Part shown: positions 1-11,568 of the stretch, one piece after another
How the letters are laid out: every line of letters starts with the position of its first letter
Numbering within the stretch: the first letter of the stretch is position 1
The notes under the pieces: model-generated
What the model was told of the DNA's origin: nothing
Database searches by the model: none
The model's input: the letters and a program-made list of their open reading frames with translations, nothing else
Assembly: GCA_027886185.1 (NCBI GenBank)
Contig: WOAB01000233.1
Location: 643,291 to 707,290 of the forward strand
Origin: Rheum nobile
Lineage: Eukaryota > Streptophyta > Magnoliopsida > Caryophyllales > Polygonaceae
Direction of reading: 5' to 3'
DNA: 64,000 bases
Position numbers and translations under genes: made by a program

Positions 1-69
1 GCTGTCAAAGCCCTGCTGCCAAGTCTGTTGCTGCAGACTCATCACCTCCATCTGGCGATACATCATATC

Positions 70-1112
70 CTACCATGGGTCCATAGGTGGGGCATCCGGG
101 CCAGCAGCATCCATCTCCTCATCCTCAGCCACAGCAGGGGCCTGGCTTGAGCTACCAGCAGCTCTCCTCCTCTGTCGAGTCCTGGCCCCCTCGTCCACAA
201 AATCTGCCGCAACCGTCCCCAATGGAGTTGGGGTGGGGTCGGGCTGCATGTACCACCCTCTGTATGTGGAGCTGTATGGGATCTCTCTCGGGAGGAACAT
301 GAGGTGGCTCCTGTCAGAGTAGGAGCACCAGAATATCTGCTTCCTCGTCACCCGCAACATGTGATTCGCCTTCAGCTGGGTGACATCGAACACTTGCGAG
401 AGGATGGGCTCCTCGCTATCCTCCACCTGGAGGGCTGTCTTAGCAATACGGGTGATCAAACCACCCTGAACAATGTCCCGCCTCTCTCCCCGGCTGATCC
501 TCCGGAGGGCCTCGAGGATGAGCTTCAGCCAGTCTGGGACAAATGTAGCCTGGGGCAAGGCACAGTATAGCCAGTGGAGGTCCTTCAGGGGGACCTTGTT
601 GTCCTCCTTGTGTCCCAACAGCGTCCCCATAATCAACTTGTGGAGCAGTCGCAGACATGGGTGAGTAAACTTGTTACTGTATTCGTCACCCACGTGGTAT
701 ATCTGCCTAGTGGGTCCTACCCAGAAGTCAACCAGAGCGGCCTCGCTCGTTCCCTTCATCCACTCATCAGTGGGGGGCCTAGTTACCCCGATAGCAGCCC
801 TCGCCTGCTCAGCGTCTACCGAGTACTCCTTCCCCTTATACTTGAATGCGATCGAGACAAGATTCTCACCATCCATGGTGAATCTAAACGTGGAGATGAA
901 ATGCCTCGACAAAGTCTCGAATGTGGGGGCAGACACATCAACAAAACCCCCAGGCCCATCTTCTCCAGAAACATCTACGTGCAATCGAGTAGCCCCAGAG
1001 CCTCAAGAGTTCCCCTATCCAGGAACTTAGTCGGGACCACAACCCGCTTATTGACAATCACAAATTTCTCCTTCTCTGTATCGGTCATCCCGACTCTCCT
1101 CGATCTCGACAT
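70..1112 (-). pseudogene. ATHILA-type ORF in the env-like position, frameshifted
   Basis: The ATG at 1112 opens with MSRSRRVGMTDTEKEK and a VPTKFLDRGTLEALG stretch. The frame then hits a stop near 987, and the homologous protein continues one frame over from about 984 to the stop at 70 (about 300 codons). The continuation has APTFETLSRHFISTFRF, a Trp-rich middle and a low-complexity tail (RTRQRRRAAGSSSQ). It resembles plant ATHILA ORF1 / putative plant transposon proteins; this is from memory, with no search. It sits downstream of gag-pro, where Athila elements carry an env-like gene, and a likely splice acceptor lies upstream at 1856. One small indel near 984 explains the break. The molecular function of the family is unknown. 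Confidence 0.65.
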
Positions 1113-1129
1113 GCTGTGAATTAAAGATG

Positions 1130-1855
1130 GAGAGATCAAGAGGCAAAGAAGGACTCACGAAACGAAGATGGAGAAGCTGCTGGGGGTCTGCCGCGGGTGC
1201 GGTGAGGGTGGCGCCGGGTGTGGTCAAATAACAGAAAACAGGCACTGGTAGTCTCGTCGCGGGTGCGGTGAGAGGAATGTCGCCGGGTGCGGCTGCGGCG
1301 CTGGGCGATTTCTCGAGCGAGCGAAAATGGCTTCCTTGAATCTCCTTCGCCTTCCACGAGCCGGGGTTGGGTCTAGGGGTTGGGTCTCGGCTTGGGGAGG
1401 GTTGATTTGGCTTGGGTGGTTTAGATCCGTCGCGGGTGCGGTGGATCTTGGTGGGTGCGGTGTTATGGTTATGGGGTTGAAGGTGTGGTTTGGAGATGGG
1501 GTTTTTGGTGAGAAAGGTTGGATTTGCTGCGGGATTACGGATATGTGGAGGGAATGGCGAGATTTGGACGAGAAAGGTGTGGATTTGGTGAGTGTTTAGT
1601 GTGTGGGAGAATTTTGGGTTGAGAGGAGGCAAAGGGAGTTCGTGAGGGGGATTGTGAGGAAGAGAGGTGAGGAAGAGGGGTTAGGTTAGAGAAGGAGAGG
1701 AATGAGGTAGTACCGGCCGGGGCCCACACATTTTATTTTATTTTATTTTTTATTTTTATTTTTGAACGGTGCTACATGGGGCTTGCCGCGGGTGCGGTGA
1801 TGTGGCCACCGGGTGCGGTGGGCCTCCAGGAACTCCATTCGTCTTATTCTTCGAA
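1130..1855 (-). other. A1 leader between intron and ATHILA-type ORF, with GC-rich palindromes
   Basis: About 700 bases lie between the putative splice acceptor and the ATG at 1112. I see no convincing gene. A 194-codon frame (1632-1048) overlaps the ATHILA ORF and is compositionally biased, so I do not call it. The stretch has at least seven copies of a motif close to CGCGGGTGCGGTG (for example near 1190, 1254, 1282, 1428, 1786 and 1808) and an AT-rich run at 1731-1763. Confidence 0.5.
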
Positions 1856-1956
1856 CTTGCAAGTTAGTTCGCAGGCGAAATCGAAAAGAAAGAAAACAAC
1901 TACCTAACTAAGCTCTGAAAGATGAAAAGACAAAAGAAAAGGAAAGAAAGCAATAC
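1856..1956 (-). other. Candidate spliceosomal intron in A1 (101 nt)
   Basis: On the minus strand the donor is CCCGAG|GTATTG (exon ends at 1957) and the acceptor GCAAG| ends at 1856, preceded by a branch-point-like AACTAAC. The same arrangement is present in B (32077-32185) and A2 (41287-41376), in sequence that is otherwise poorly conserved. It starts just after the conserved stop of the gag-pro frame, so splicing could place the downstream ORF on its own mRNA. Confidence 0.5.
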
Positions 1957-2017
1957 CTCGGGTTGCCTCCCGGATAGCGCCTTAGTTATTGTCGTGGCTT
2001 GACATCCTACTCCAACC

Positions 2018-3478
2018 TCAACTTGGGTTGCCCATAGCAACTGAACTCTTGGGGTCTATGTCAGGGGGATTCCTCTTTGTATATTCCATGTCGAGCTTGA
2101 CCCCCGTCCTCCTGCACTTCATGATGGGTGGACCGCTTTTCTTATCTATGAATGCACTTACCATCTTTCGAAATGGTCTACCCAGCATCTCAGGGCATGT
2201 ATGCTTATCTTGCCCCGTATCGAGCATATAAAGATTCACCACTTGAATCAAGGCCTCCTTCTTATGCTTTCCCTTCGGTTTATTTTTTATCAAGCACGGC
2301 ACCTTTAACATTTCCTTGCAGCGAGGGGTGCTGTCAGCCAGTATGACCAAGGGAACGGTTTTAATGTAGTCACTGAAGGCCTCATAGATATCCTCGTTGT
2401 TCTTTAGCTTTTGAGTAACTCGAGAAGCCTCAAGGAAGGGTGCGACGGGGTGCAGCGAGACAAGCGGGAAGTAGTTGAGACGCACAAATTCATCATAGGC
2501 AGCCTCCAGAGGATCGGGGACTGCCGGGGCATCTTTGAGAGGGGCGGGCGTCGCAGGATCGTTTCCTCAATCGCGGCTCTCCTCCTCTTGGTCACTGAAT
2601 TCCTCCAGTCCCAAAAATTATTCTTCCTCAGAAAGCACCTTGCGGTCCCAAATATCGTCTGGAAGGCCCATCTCCTTGAGCGCCTCTGGGAATGGGGCGG
2701 GTGGCTTCTCGGAACCGAGAGAAGGAAAGTATGGACGAACGTAGGTGTCCACATAAGGCTCAGCAACAACTCCAGAAGTCTCGCCGCGGGTGCGGCCAGA
2801 GGTCACCGCCGGGTGCGGTGGATCCCTAGAATTTTCTCGAGAAACAGTACCGCCACCGCTGGGTGCGGTGGGTGCCGCGGTGGGTGCCACCGCGGGGTGC
2901 GGTGAACTTGACAGAACATTCTGTCCCTCCTTTTCATGCTCGCCGCAGGTGTGGTCACCTTGCCGCTGGGTGCGGTCATTTTCCAGAATACCCTCTTTTC
3001 CTGAGTCGTCCTCTTCAGCACTAGGATCGACATGCAATTGCTTTCCACTTCTAAGGGTTACCGCGCTAACGTTTTCCCTCGGGTTCACTACCGTTTGAGA
3101 TGGTAGATTTCTCGAAGTCCGCTGATCAATCCTTGTAATCGCCTCAGCCATATGTCCCATCTGTGTCTCAAGGTTCTTGATACTCGACGTCGTAGCTTGG
3201 ACGTGAGTGCTGAAATGTTTATCCAGAGCTTGGAGCATATCTTCAGTTGACATGGAGGGACTAGGATTGGAAACTGGTGGGCTATGCTCATAGGCCGGAT
3301 TGTACTGCTGTGGAGCACCCTGTTGGTAGAACGATTGTGGCTCCGGGTAGAACTCCTGGTAGTCATGACCATATGGAGGGTATTGTTGGTACCCATAACT
3401 CGAATTGGGGTGATCTCTCCACCCTGGAGTGTATGCGTAGGAGTATGGGTCATATTGCGGCTCTCCCCAGAAATCCAT
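2018..3478 (-). pseudogene. A1 gag tail and protease-like segment
   Basis: The ATG at 3478 opens a Tyr/Pro/Gln-rich protein (MDFWGEPQYDPYSYAYTPGW), then a short coiled segment (STEDMLQALDKHF, KNLETQMGHMAEAI). Next is LPSQTVVNPRENVSAVTLRSGKQL, a hallmark of the Athila/Tat gag-protease linker. A variable region full of GC-rich palindromes follows, then YVRPYFPSLGSEKPPAPFPEAL. The frame has a TAA at 2618; A2 has Tyr at that place. The protease-like part (about 2560-2018) keeps EMLGRPFRKM...AFID but lacks the active-site block normally found before it. The main gag (capsid) domain is also absent. The terminal stop after NPS is at the same place in A2 and B. Confidence 0.75.
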
Positions 3479-3594
3479 ATCTAAATCAAAATCAAAACAA
3501 AGAAAATACAAAAATCAGTAGCACGGATGTGGACCGTAAGATAGGTCCACACCAAGGTTGGTAACAAACAAATCACAAAAACATAAAATTTGAC

Positions 3595-3612
3595 TCCCCG
3601 GCAACGGCGCCA
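3595..3612 (-). other. Primer binding site, tRNA-Asp (A1)
   Basis: The minus strand reads TGGCGCCGTTGCCGGGGA, an 18-nt complement to the 3' end of plant tRNA-Asp(GTC) including CCA. It starts four bases inside the LTR end, as in A2. The full tRNA-Asp sequence at 33846-33920 confirms the match. Confidence 0.9.
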
Positions 3613-3616
3613 AATT

Positions 3617-5002
3617 TGACAGGGCTAAAGTCGTGATGCCTATCAAATAAATCCCAAAATACCTACTAAGTAGTATAGCAAGCAAGTCAGGGTCGATCCC
3701 ACAGAGAGTCAGGTTATCAACTTATGCAATTTGTTATCACCAACTAGGAACTAGGGGGGGGTTGTTTGTGTTTCTCATAACAAGCAATAAGGAAACAAGT
3801 AAATAAGTTCGCAGGAAAAGGTTGTAAATATAATGGGAAAAAGTGCCACACTCAACAGAGATCCACACAACAATAGATAGGTCGATCACGGAATTCTATC
3901 AATCTCAAGTTCTCAACTTTCCTAAAGTTGTTCTTATCCCGATCCTAGATAACTATTAGTTCTACCAGCCCTAATAGTACTTATTACTAAATCAAATCCG
4001 AAAACCTTCAGAACTCAATAAAGCAATAGCATTCAACCAAGGATTAACAAGACACATGCAATAGAAACAACCCGTTACTATAAGCATGCAATTAACTCTC
4101 TCTCACGATGAAGCGCTCGGATCCCCTATACGCAACAATCGTGCTAGCCACTAGATATGCAACCCGAACCCGGAATCACAAGTCCTAGCAATTAGGAAGA
4201 TATCAATAAACCTAGGTGATCAATCTAGATAAATAAACATAAACCAATAATCAATCAAGCACAAGAGAATCAATCCAACTAGATAGGAAAACAAACAAGA
4301 GTAGAAAACTCACAACCAATCAACTGTTGGCTTCAAACTGTCAAGTGCAACAATGGAGGTTTAGCTCTCCATTAGGGTTTGTGAGAGGAGAAATATGAAA
4401 AGTGGCAACTAGGGTTAGAGAATCCTCCCTCCAAAAGAGTCTTAACCCTCACTTAAATACTAAGGAAATAATTCAGAAATAAAGAAAAGAAAATAACAAA
4501 CTTGGAAACTAAGTCTCGAAATAAAATGAAACGGAAATAAGAAAACTCGTAAAAGACTTTCAGCGCGTCGCCACCGCGGGTGCGGTGGCTCCACCGCGGG
4601 TGCGGTGGAACTCCAGTGTCTTCAGTCCAATTCTCTGACGACCTCGCCGCGGGTGCGGTGAGGCTGCCGCTGGGTGCGGCCATTATCCAGCAGCTTGTCT
4701 TCTTTCTGCTCCTTCCACCGCTGGCGGCGGTGGCCTTCGGCACGGGTGGGGCAAGGCTCCAGAACGTCTCCTCGTCTATGGCTCTTCCTTGCAATCTCTC
4801 GCACCGCTCCTCAACTCGTCTCTTCACTCCTTTGGCGTCTTTCCTTGGTGTCTCCTAGATATCCAAAATCACTCAAACACCTCCATAAACACTAAACTTC
4901 GCCTCCAAATGCCTTGCACATGAATGTGCCTAGATCTACCCAAATGGCACCAATAAACCCTCTAATGACTCTTACTTAAGCCCTACAAAGTAGTGCTTAT
5001 CA
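3617..5002 (-). repeat. A1 5' LTR (1386 bp)
   Basis: The LTR runs from TGACAGGG at 3617 to GCTTATCA at 5002 on the plus strand (TG...CA on both strands), next to the PBS. It is similar over its length to the A2 LTR (42968-44363). Two abutting 20-bp palindromes (4570-4589 and 4590-4609) and a third (4642-4663) lie in its U3 part. The flank after 5002 is ACAAG; the partner TSD is outside the window. Confidence 0.85.
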
Positions 5003-6427
5003 ACAAGCTATAATTCGTTACTTTCTCTCTCGTTATCGCAATTATCATCTAGCTCGGTTCTCTATTCCTATATTAAGGCGATCGACAGTTAAATCTCTAG
5101 TTGATTTGGATTGTCTTGATACTTTTGATCTAATTGTTGTCTAGTTGCCCTTCTTAAGGCGATTCAGGTCGGTTCGGTCTTTTCGCCCCAAAACAATGTC
5201 CAAGCTTCTCGCGTCGCGTCAATGATAACAAGGTCAATCAAAGGTGTCGGAGGTGTTGAAGACATAGTCGAGGACGTCGAAGCAGATGTAGTTGATGTAA
5301 TAGACTCTTTATGTAGCATAAGCCAAGTAGAATAGAAAAGTGTACTTTTTTGTGAACGAGTAATACAATCTTCTCCTTTTGACCCCAATGCTTGCTTTCT
5401 CATTGGTTTGCCATATGCCTTTATTTCGACGTGTTTATCAAAAGTTAATGGAAGTGTCTATACGCTTAAAGATTTACTATAGACATGCCTAGAGAACGTT
5501 TTTTTCTTGATCGATTTTCCCCTGCAACTTCGTTGAGAGGTAGCAGGCGCAAATACTTATACTTCTAAGGTGATGCATAAGATATGTTACCTAGGGTAAG
5601 TATGCCATCATCGAACGTAGATAGAGATGGAGTTGTTGTTGAAATTCCAAGAGTCACGGGGTCAAGAGCTTCGCAATTTACAGCTTGATCACGAAGCTTA
5701 TGTTGTAATCTGTGTAGATGACTGTCGAGGTTATGGCGATGTAGAGACGTGAGAGAGAGATCGCGGGACTCGCGTCGCGATGATAATAGGTGACCGTCAG
5801 GGGTCATGGTGTCATAGAGACGAGAGAGAGATTGCTGATTTCGCGTCGCGATAGTAATAGGTGACCGTCTGGGGTCATGGCGTCGTAGAGACGAGATAGA
5901 TCACGAGATTCGCGTCGCGATAGTAATAGGTGATCGTCAGGGGTCATGGTGTCGTAGAGACGAGAGAGAGATCGCGGGATTGGAGTCGTGGTAATATTAA
6001 GTGACCGTTAGGGGTCATGGCGTCGTAGAGACAAGAGAGAGATCGCGGGATTCACGTTGCGATAGTAATAAGTGACTGTCAGGGGTCATGGCGCCGTAGA
6101 GACGAGAAAGATAGTGTCACGGCACTACCCAATGGATGTAACCGATATAGCTGGGGGTGTCACGATGGAGCATAGATATAACAAGAGGGGTTCTCGACCA
6201 TGCGTAGCCGCAGGGGCAATTGTTTAAAGTTGATTGTCGGGTCAAGGACCCATTCCCATATACCGTATAGGCATTACCGACAAAGTCAAGGATATGTTGA
6301 AGAAGTGCGATACAGCTAATCCAGCTAGACATATTTTCTTTCTTTGTGGGTGTCCCCTTTTTTTCTTTTCATTTCTTTCCCAAGCTGGGGCCGCGTAAAC
6401 ACCTAGACGATATCACTCGTCCCAGCG
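5003..6427 (-). other. 3' region of backbone element E, no gene
   Basis: This stretch continues the E flank from the far side of solo LTR H1 (it resumes at 14804). I find no coding signal. It contains the 70-bp tandem array (5728-6110), a GTGTCACGGC/GGGTGTCACG segment near 6113-6160 that resembles 14830-14880, and a purine-rich run near 6343-6385 on the minus strand that could be a polypurine tract. Where the E LTR begins cannot be fixed from one copy. Confidence 0.5.
5728..6110. repeat. Tandem array, about 70-bp monomer, about 5 copies
   Basis: The word GGGGTCATGG recurs with spacings of 71, 69, 71 and 71 bp (catgg at 5805, 5876, 5945, 6016 and 6087). Each monomer has GTAGAGACGAGAGAGAGATC, a CGCG-rich core (ATTCGCGTCGCGATAGTAAT) and AGGTGACCGTCAGGGGTCAT. 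Monomers differ by scattered substitutions, so the array is not very recent. Tat/Ogre elements are known to carry tandem repeats between pol and the 3' LTR. Confidence 0.9.
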
Positions 6428-7395
6428 TGTAATAACCCTCATTTTATCATAAGAGCATTAATGTAATTCCTATATATTTTATTTTGATAATAATAAAAGT
6501 TATGAAATATATTTTATTTTCTTTTAGATGAGTAATTTAAATTTTCATTAACTTAAGTTCAAAAGTTAGGTTAAGATAATTTTTTGAACAAATTATCAAA
6601 TGGGTTATAATAGTATGAGTAGAAATAAATAATTAAGTATAACCATGAATGTGGTTTTGGAATTTTTTTTAGATATATATGAGTTATTATGTTTATCCAT
6701 GAGAGGATAAAATAATAATTAACCTAAGTAGGTTACCTCTCTAAGTCATGAAATATTTAAATTATGTTAATTTATGTTAATATTAATTTAAATAAAATTA
6801 TCTTGTTAAACATTAAATATATATAAAGTAAGAAAAATAGAATGTTAATTGAGAATTAAATATAGTTAAGTTATAATAATGCACAACTTAAGCTTGAATT
6901 AATTCAAATTATGAGAATTAATTCAAATTTCACTCTTCATAAATTTGGTTTAGAATGTATATATAAACTTTGGGTAAGATTATATATATGTTTGGGCAAA
7001 TTTCAAATTTTTTGAAAAGTGAAACAAGAGCATTTTTGCCACAACTTGAAAAATTGGGCAAAAATGTGCAAATAAGCCCAAGAATAGGCAGCCACGACCA
7101 GCTCCTTCTTCACCATGGCAGCCAAGCTTCCAAGCTCCATCCATGGAGTTTTGGCTCGGTTTTTCATCCCGTTTTCTTCAATTGACCCATGGGCTTTGAA
7201 GATACACTTATCCTAAACCAAATCATATCAAAATCGGAATTTATAACCGCTTAGACTGATAGAATTTTATCTTCAAAGGTAAACATCCCGGTAATTTAGA
7301 AAGTTCGGTAAAATCTAAAATTGGGTCTCGTTTGTGATCGGTTTTGGCCAAAACGTGTGGGGTTGGAAAGCTATATCTAAGGGATTCAAAACCCC

Positions 7396-7403
7396 TATAA
7401 ATA
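7396..7403 (+). promoter_or_regulatory. TATA box of the H1 LTR
   Basis: TATAAATA in the context CCCCTATAAATACCCCTC. The same box is conserved in the other H LTRs (10367-10374 minus and 57829-57836 plus), so it probably marks the U3 promoter. Confidence 0.6.
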
Positions 7404-8261
7404 CCCCTCACCCATTGAAGGAATTTACCTAATTTCAAGCCTTAGGTTTTCGGTAGTACACAAAACATTCCTGCACTTGCATAAGCAATTGCTCTTTCAA
7501 TTAGGCACCTCTAGTTACACGTTACATATCAAAATCTTATTCTTGAAGTCTAGTTTCTATTGCCACCAACCACGCATCATTTGGAGTTCGGACGAGCGAG
7601 ATACGAAGCAAACAACGAGAGGATGTCGACAATAACAAACCGAACGAATTCGGTAATGGCTAATTCATACCCCTATTCGGTTTTTGTCCAATTAATCATG
7701 ATTATGTATGCTAATTGAGGTTAATTTGATACATATTGGGTTAATTTAATTTTAGAAGTATTAAAATTAAATTAATTATATCTATTGATATTATCTTAAA
7801 TTGTAAGTTGTTAAGGAATAACACTACAATTGGATAATGTGTTGGATTATTTGAGATGATAAATAAATTGAGTAATTTATTTATTTATACTATGATTATT
7901 TAGAATATACGACTAATTTATTATTAATATCGTACAGATAATCGTTATGTTGAGAAGTCTTGAAATTGATTTATTTAGAGTTAAATGAATCCAATTAAAA
8001 ATCGAGACTTGTATCCTTGAATGTCATTATTGAATAAATTATCTAATAATAATTTATTTATGTTGTGTGATTTGGGTACATCTCAGAATCGCTTTTGGAA
8101 CGGAAATAAAGTAGGGAGCCAATTTACTTTTCAAAAGCAATCATCTTCATTACGCCGTTCAAGCTCTTCGTAATCCAAAACAATTGGTGGTTCACTCTTG
8201 GAATTTATTCCATTGTTTTCTTAATTGATAATTAATCTATTGTCTTAATTAAGTTGGGATG

Positions 8262-11200
8262 TGTAACACCCCCGACTTATGTCGGTAGTGTCACACGTCA
8301 GTGACCTCAGACTTAAATACAATCATAATAAAGAGTAAATAGCGGAAGACTTGTATAAAGAAACTCAATCTTTTATTAAAATTTCTCTCGTAAATTGAGA
8401 AGGATAGTTTACAAATGATATTGAAATTACAGCGGAAGACTTTACATAAATTCTAATTACATGACTAGGTTACCTAACACTTATACCTTTACATTAATTA
8501 GAAAAGTAAATCTTGTACTTAAAACAAACTCGAAAGTTCTTCAAAAACCAAACTTCAACCGCAAGCCTTCTTATCCGTCTCGTTAATCCTAAACAACCCG
8601 AGGCAAGTCGATTGATGTGCCGTACAGGACGGATGACACCAGCCAACCATGTAAGAAAAAATAGTGATTGGTTAGTCTAATGAAAGACTACTCAAGGATA
8701 CAAACAAAATGGTTCTTGTGGTTGTATACAGTTACTATCATTGTATCTCGAGTAAAAGCCGATAAACGATATATAACTAAAATACTTCCACTGGAACGAA
8801 GGATGGACAAAAGAGATATACACCAAGAGAATACCCGAAATGAATGTGGGTATTATGGGAAGAAGATATGATTTGTTTGGGAAAGTTGTAAATCACACAC
8901 AACATATATAAAGCCCCATTGAAAAATTGGGCCCGACCAACCTCACCGCATAATGCGAATCCAGATTGAAAAGACGACCCGCTTAAGCTGGAGCACGATT
9001 AGTTTCCAAGTTGTACTTCTCGCTCGAAGATTATTAATTATGTGCTCGCAGCACTTATCTTATTTAATTTCACAACACCACAATTATTCTTAAAACTTTT
9101 AACACAATCTCGAATAACACGAGAACAACACAGGGCGACATTACTTCCAACCCAATTGCACTAGTAACGTGCTTAAACACCTCTTATCCTTAACGGGTGG
9201 ATAAGAAGCAATGTTCATGACCTTAAAAGTACTAGGAAATTAATTATTCCGACTAATACCGAGTTATAAAGAGATCATTACGCCTCGCAATGCCATAATA
9301 TCCCTGACACACACGACAATTGAAGTCCACATTTAATGACTATAGAGTCCACACATAACACACAAAAGCCACACACAATATCGTCATTATGACGATAACA
9401 ACATCAATTATATACACCTATATATAACTATATATATATATATCAATAATAACTAACAACCTAGATATAAAATTATCTATAGCACACAAGTGTTCCCAAA
9501 CATTAATTAGGTTTAAAAAATTACCCAATAAATTTTAATATTAATTGTCGGTCAAAAGAATAACTGAAATGACAAGAGTGAACCACCACTTGCCTCGAAT
9601 TAATAAGTTGATTGAACGATGTAACGTCGTTGGGAAGAAAGTCGCTCTGGCCAAAAACTGGCCAGAGACGTACCCAACTCACAAACAACAATAAATTATA
9701 ATTAGTTAATTTATTCAATATCGACTTTTGAAGGGTATATGTCTCAATTTTAAATTGAATTTATTTAACTCCAAATAATTCAATTTCTCAAGGCTTATCG
9801 GTAAAACAATTATTTATACGATTAAAAATTCATTAGTCGTATATTGTAAATAATCATGTCATAAATAAATTAATCCCATAATTTATTTATAAGTCCAAAA
9901 ATTCCAACTCAAAAATATTATCTAAATGAAGAGTTATAAATTAACCATTCATAATCTAAGATAAAACCCGAAACAATTATAATTATTTTAATTTTATTTT
10001 TTATAAAATTAAATTAATCTCGATCCACTAATTATACATTAATCTAGATTAATTTAATTAACCTAGATTAAGCCAAAAATAAATTAAACAAAAACCCAAA
10101 ATCGCGAGTTGGATTAATCCAAACACACCAGAGCTCGTGGCTGGGGACTCGTCGGAAATGCTCAAATTGGGCTTCGGTGGTGACTCTCCGGCATCGAGGA
10201 AAGAGGGGTTTTGAAGTGGACAAGGATACGAAGCTAAGGGTGTAGACAATTGCAAGGATGAAGCTCCAACGAACTCGAATTTGGCTGAAGAACATGAATG
10301 TCGGAGGTTAGGGTTTGTGAGGAAGATTTGAGAAATTGGATGCCGAAATGACATCGATTGGGGGAGTATTTATAGGGGTTTGATTGAACAAAACATGATC
10401 TACACAATAGTGACAGATTTGGACAAAAACGATCCCAAATCGGATCCAATTTCGCCAAAAACGTGAATGACACGTTCGAAATATTTCTTGCCTTTTGTGG
10501 ACAAATTTGATCTTATCCGGGCACAATTCTTTCCGATTCCACAAATATTATATGCGTTTTGATCTTATCCGGGCACAATTCTTTCCGATTCCACAAATAT
10601 TATATCCTACGAAGCCCATGATTTAATTGGACCAATCGGCTTCAAAATTGAGCCTCATCCACCATTGAAGGGGAGCTTGCCGCGCGCGCCATGGCTGGCT
10701 GGAGGAAAGAGATGAGTCTTTCCACAATTTACAATCGGGCCCCTTACATTTTTTTTTTGTGACAAAAATACCCTCAAACTACTTTTCATAAAAATCGCCC
10801 AAACTTACCCAAACTCATTTATTTTATAATTCTATGTTTCTAATATTATTTTAACCCAAAATTAATATTTAGAAAAATTAACTTAAGTTAAAATAATGCT
10901 TAAGTTACCCTTTCTTATAATTTAACCATACTTAACCCATTTTTAACACTTTGTTAATTTGGTTCAAGCATTTCTAAGTTAAAATGTATAAGTTGATTTA
11001 AACTATAATTAACATAAGGTTATCATAATTTAGACCATTCATAACTTAAAGAGATAACATACTTAGAGTATTTATTATTTTATCCTCTTATGGATAAACA
11101 TAATAATTTTTATGACCTTTATTATTATATTCAAAATTCTAAACTACATTTATTGTTATACTTATTTATTTATTTCTACACCAAACTATTATACCCATTT

Positions 11201-11356
11201 GATAATTTGTATAGAATTATCTTATCTTAACTTTTGATCTTAAGTTAACGAAAATTTGAATTACTCCTCTAAAAGAAATAAAATAAATTTCATAGCTTTT
11301 ATTTTTATCAAATTAAGATTAATATTTTATCCTTCTAATTTATGTGGGATATTACA
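8262..11356 (-). mobile_element. H2: solo LTR (3095 bp) inserted inverted into H1
   Basis: On the minus strand it runs from TGTAATATCCCAC (11356) to GTCGGGGGTGTTACA (8262). The flanks are GGATG and GGATA (4 of 5), and the H4 copy reads through the empty site as AGGATAAATA. It belongs to the same family as its host LTR but in opposite orientation. There is no coding region inside; minus-strand frames near 10058-10544 are parts of the LTR. Confidence 0.85.
10367..10374 (-). promoter_or_regulatory. TATA box of the H2 LTR
   Basis: TATAAATA on the minus strand, flanked by CCCC and ACTCCCCC, at the position equivalent to the TATA boxes of H1 and H4. Confidence 0.55.
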
Positions 11357-11568
11357 GGATAAATAGTCTTAGTTTTGTGTTTGGAAACTTGTGTGTTAAA
11401 TTGGTGTGTAAATGAACCTTATTTATTAGGTTGTATATTTGCTAGCAACGACTCTCATATATATATATAGGATTAGCTTCATGTGAGGAGCACCCTTAGG
11501 GTGAAACGTGAGGAGCATTATAGGCCATTCATTTTAATATTACCATACACCCTACCACACTCAATCTC

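Larger units (their letters stand above)
1..5002 (-). mobile_element. A1: Athila-like non-autonomous Ty3/gypsy element, 5' LTR and interior (3' end outside window)
   Basis: Read on the minus strand, the order is 5' LTR (5002-3617), tRNA-Asp PBS (3612-3595), gag tail plus protease-like segment (3478-2018), a likely intron (1956-1856) and an ATHILA-type ORF (1112-70). There is no RT, RNase H or integrase between the PBS and the ATHILA-type ORF, so the element would need enzymes from a relative. The 3' LTR lies beyond the left edge, so no TSD can be read. A2 at 39165-44363 is a close relative. Confidence 0.85.

Noticed and set aside
1048..1632. 194-codon Pro-rich frame in A1
   Set aside because: It overlaps the ATHILA-type ORF, is of low complexity, and has no counterpart in A2 or B.
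2790..3098. Plus-strand frames across the palindrome-rich gag linker
   Set aside because: They exist because the GC-rich hairpins lack stops in several frames; the minus strand carries the gag-linker motif.
5728..6110. CRISPR-like array
   Set aside because: The units are contiguous about 70-bp tandem repeats without unique spacers, in a eukaryotic retroelement.
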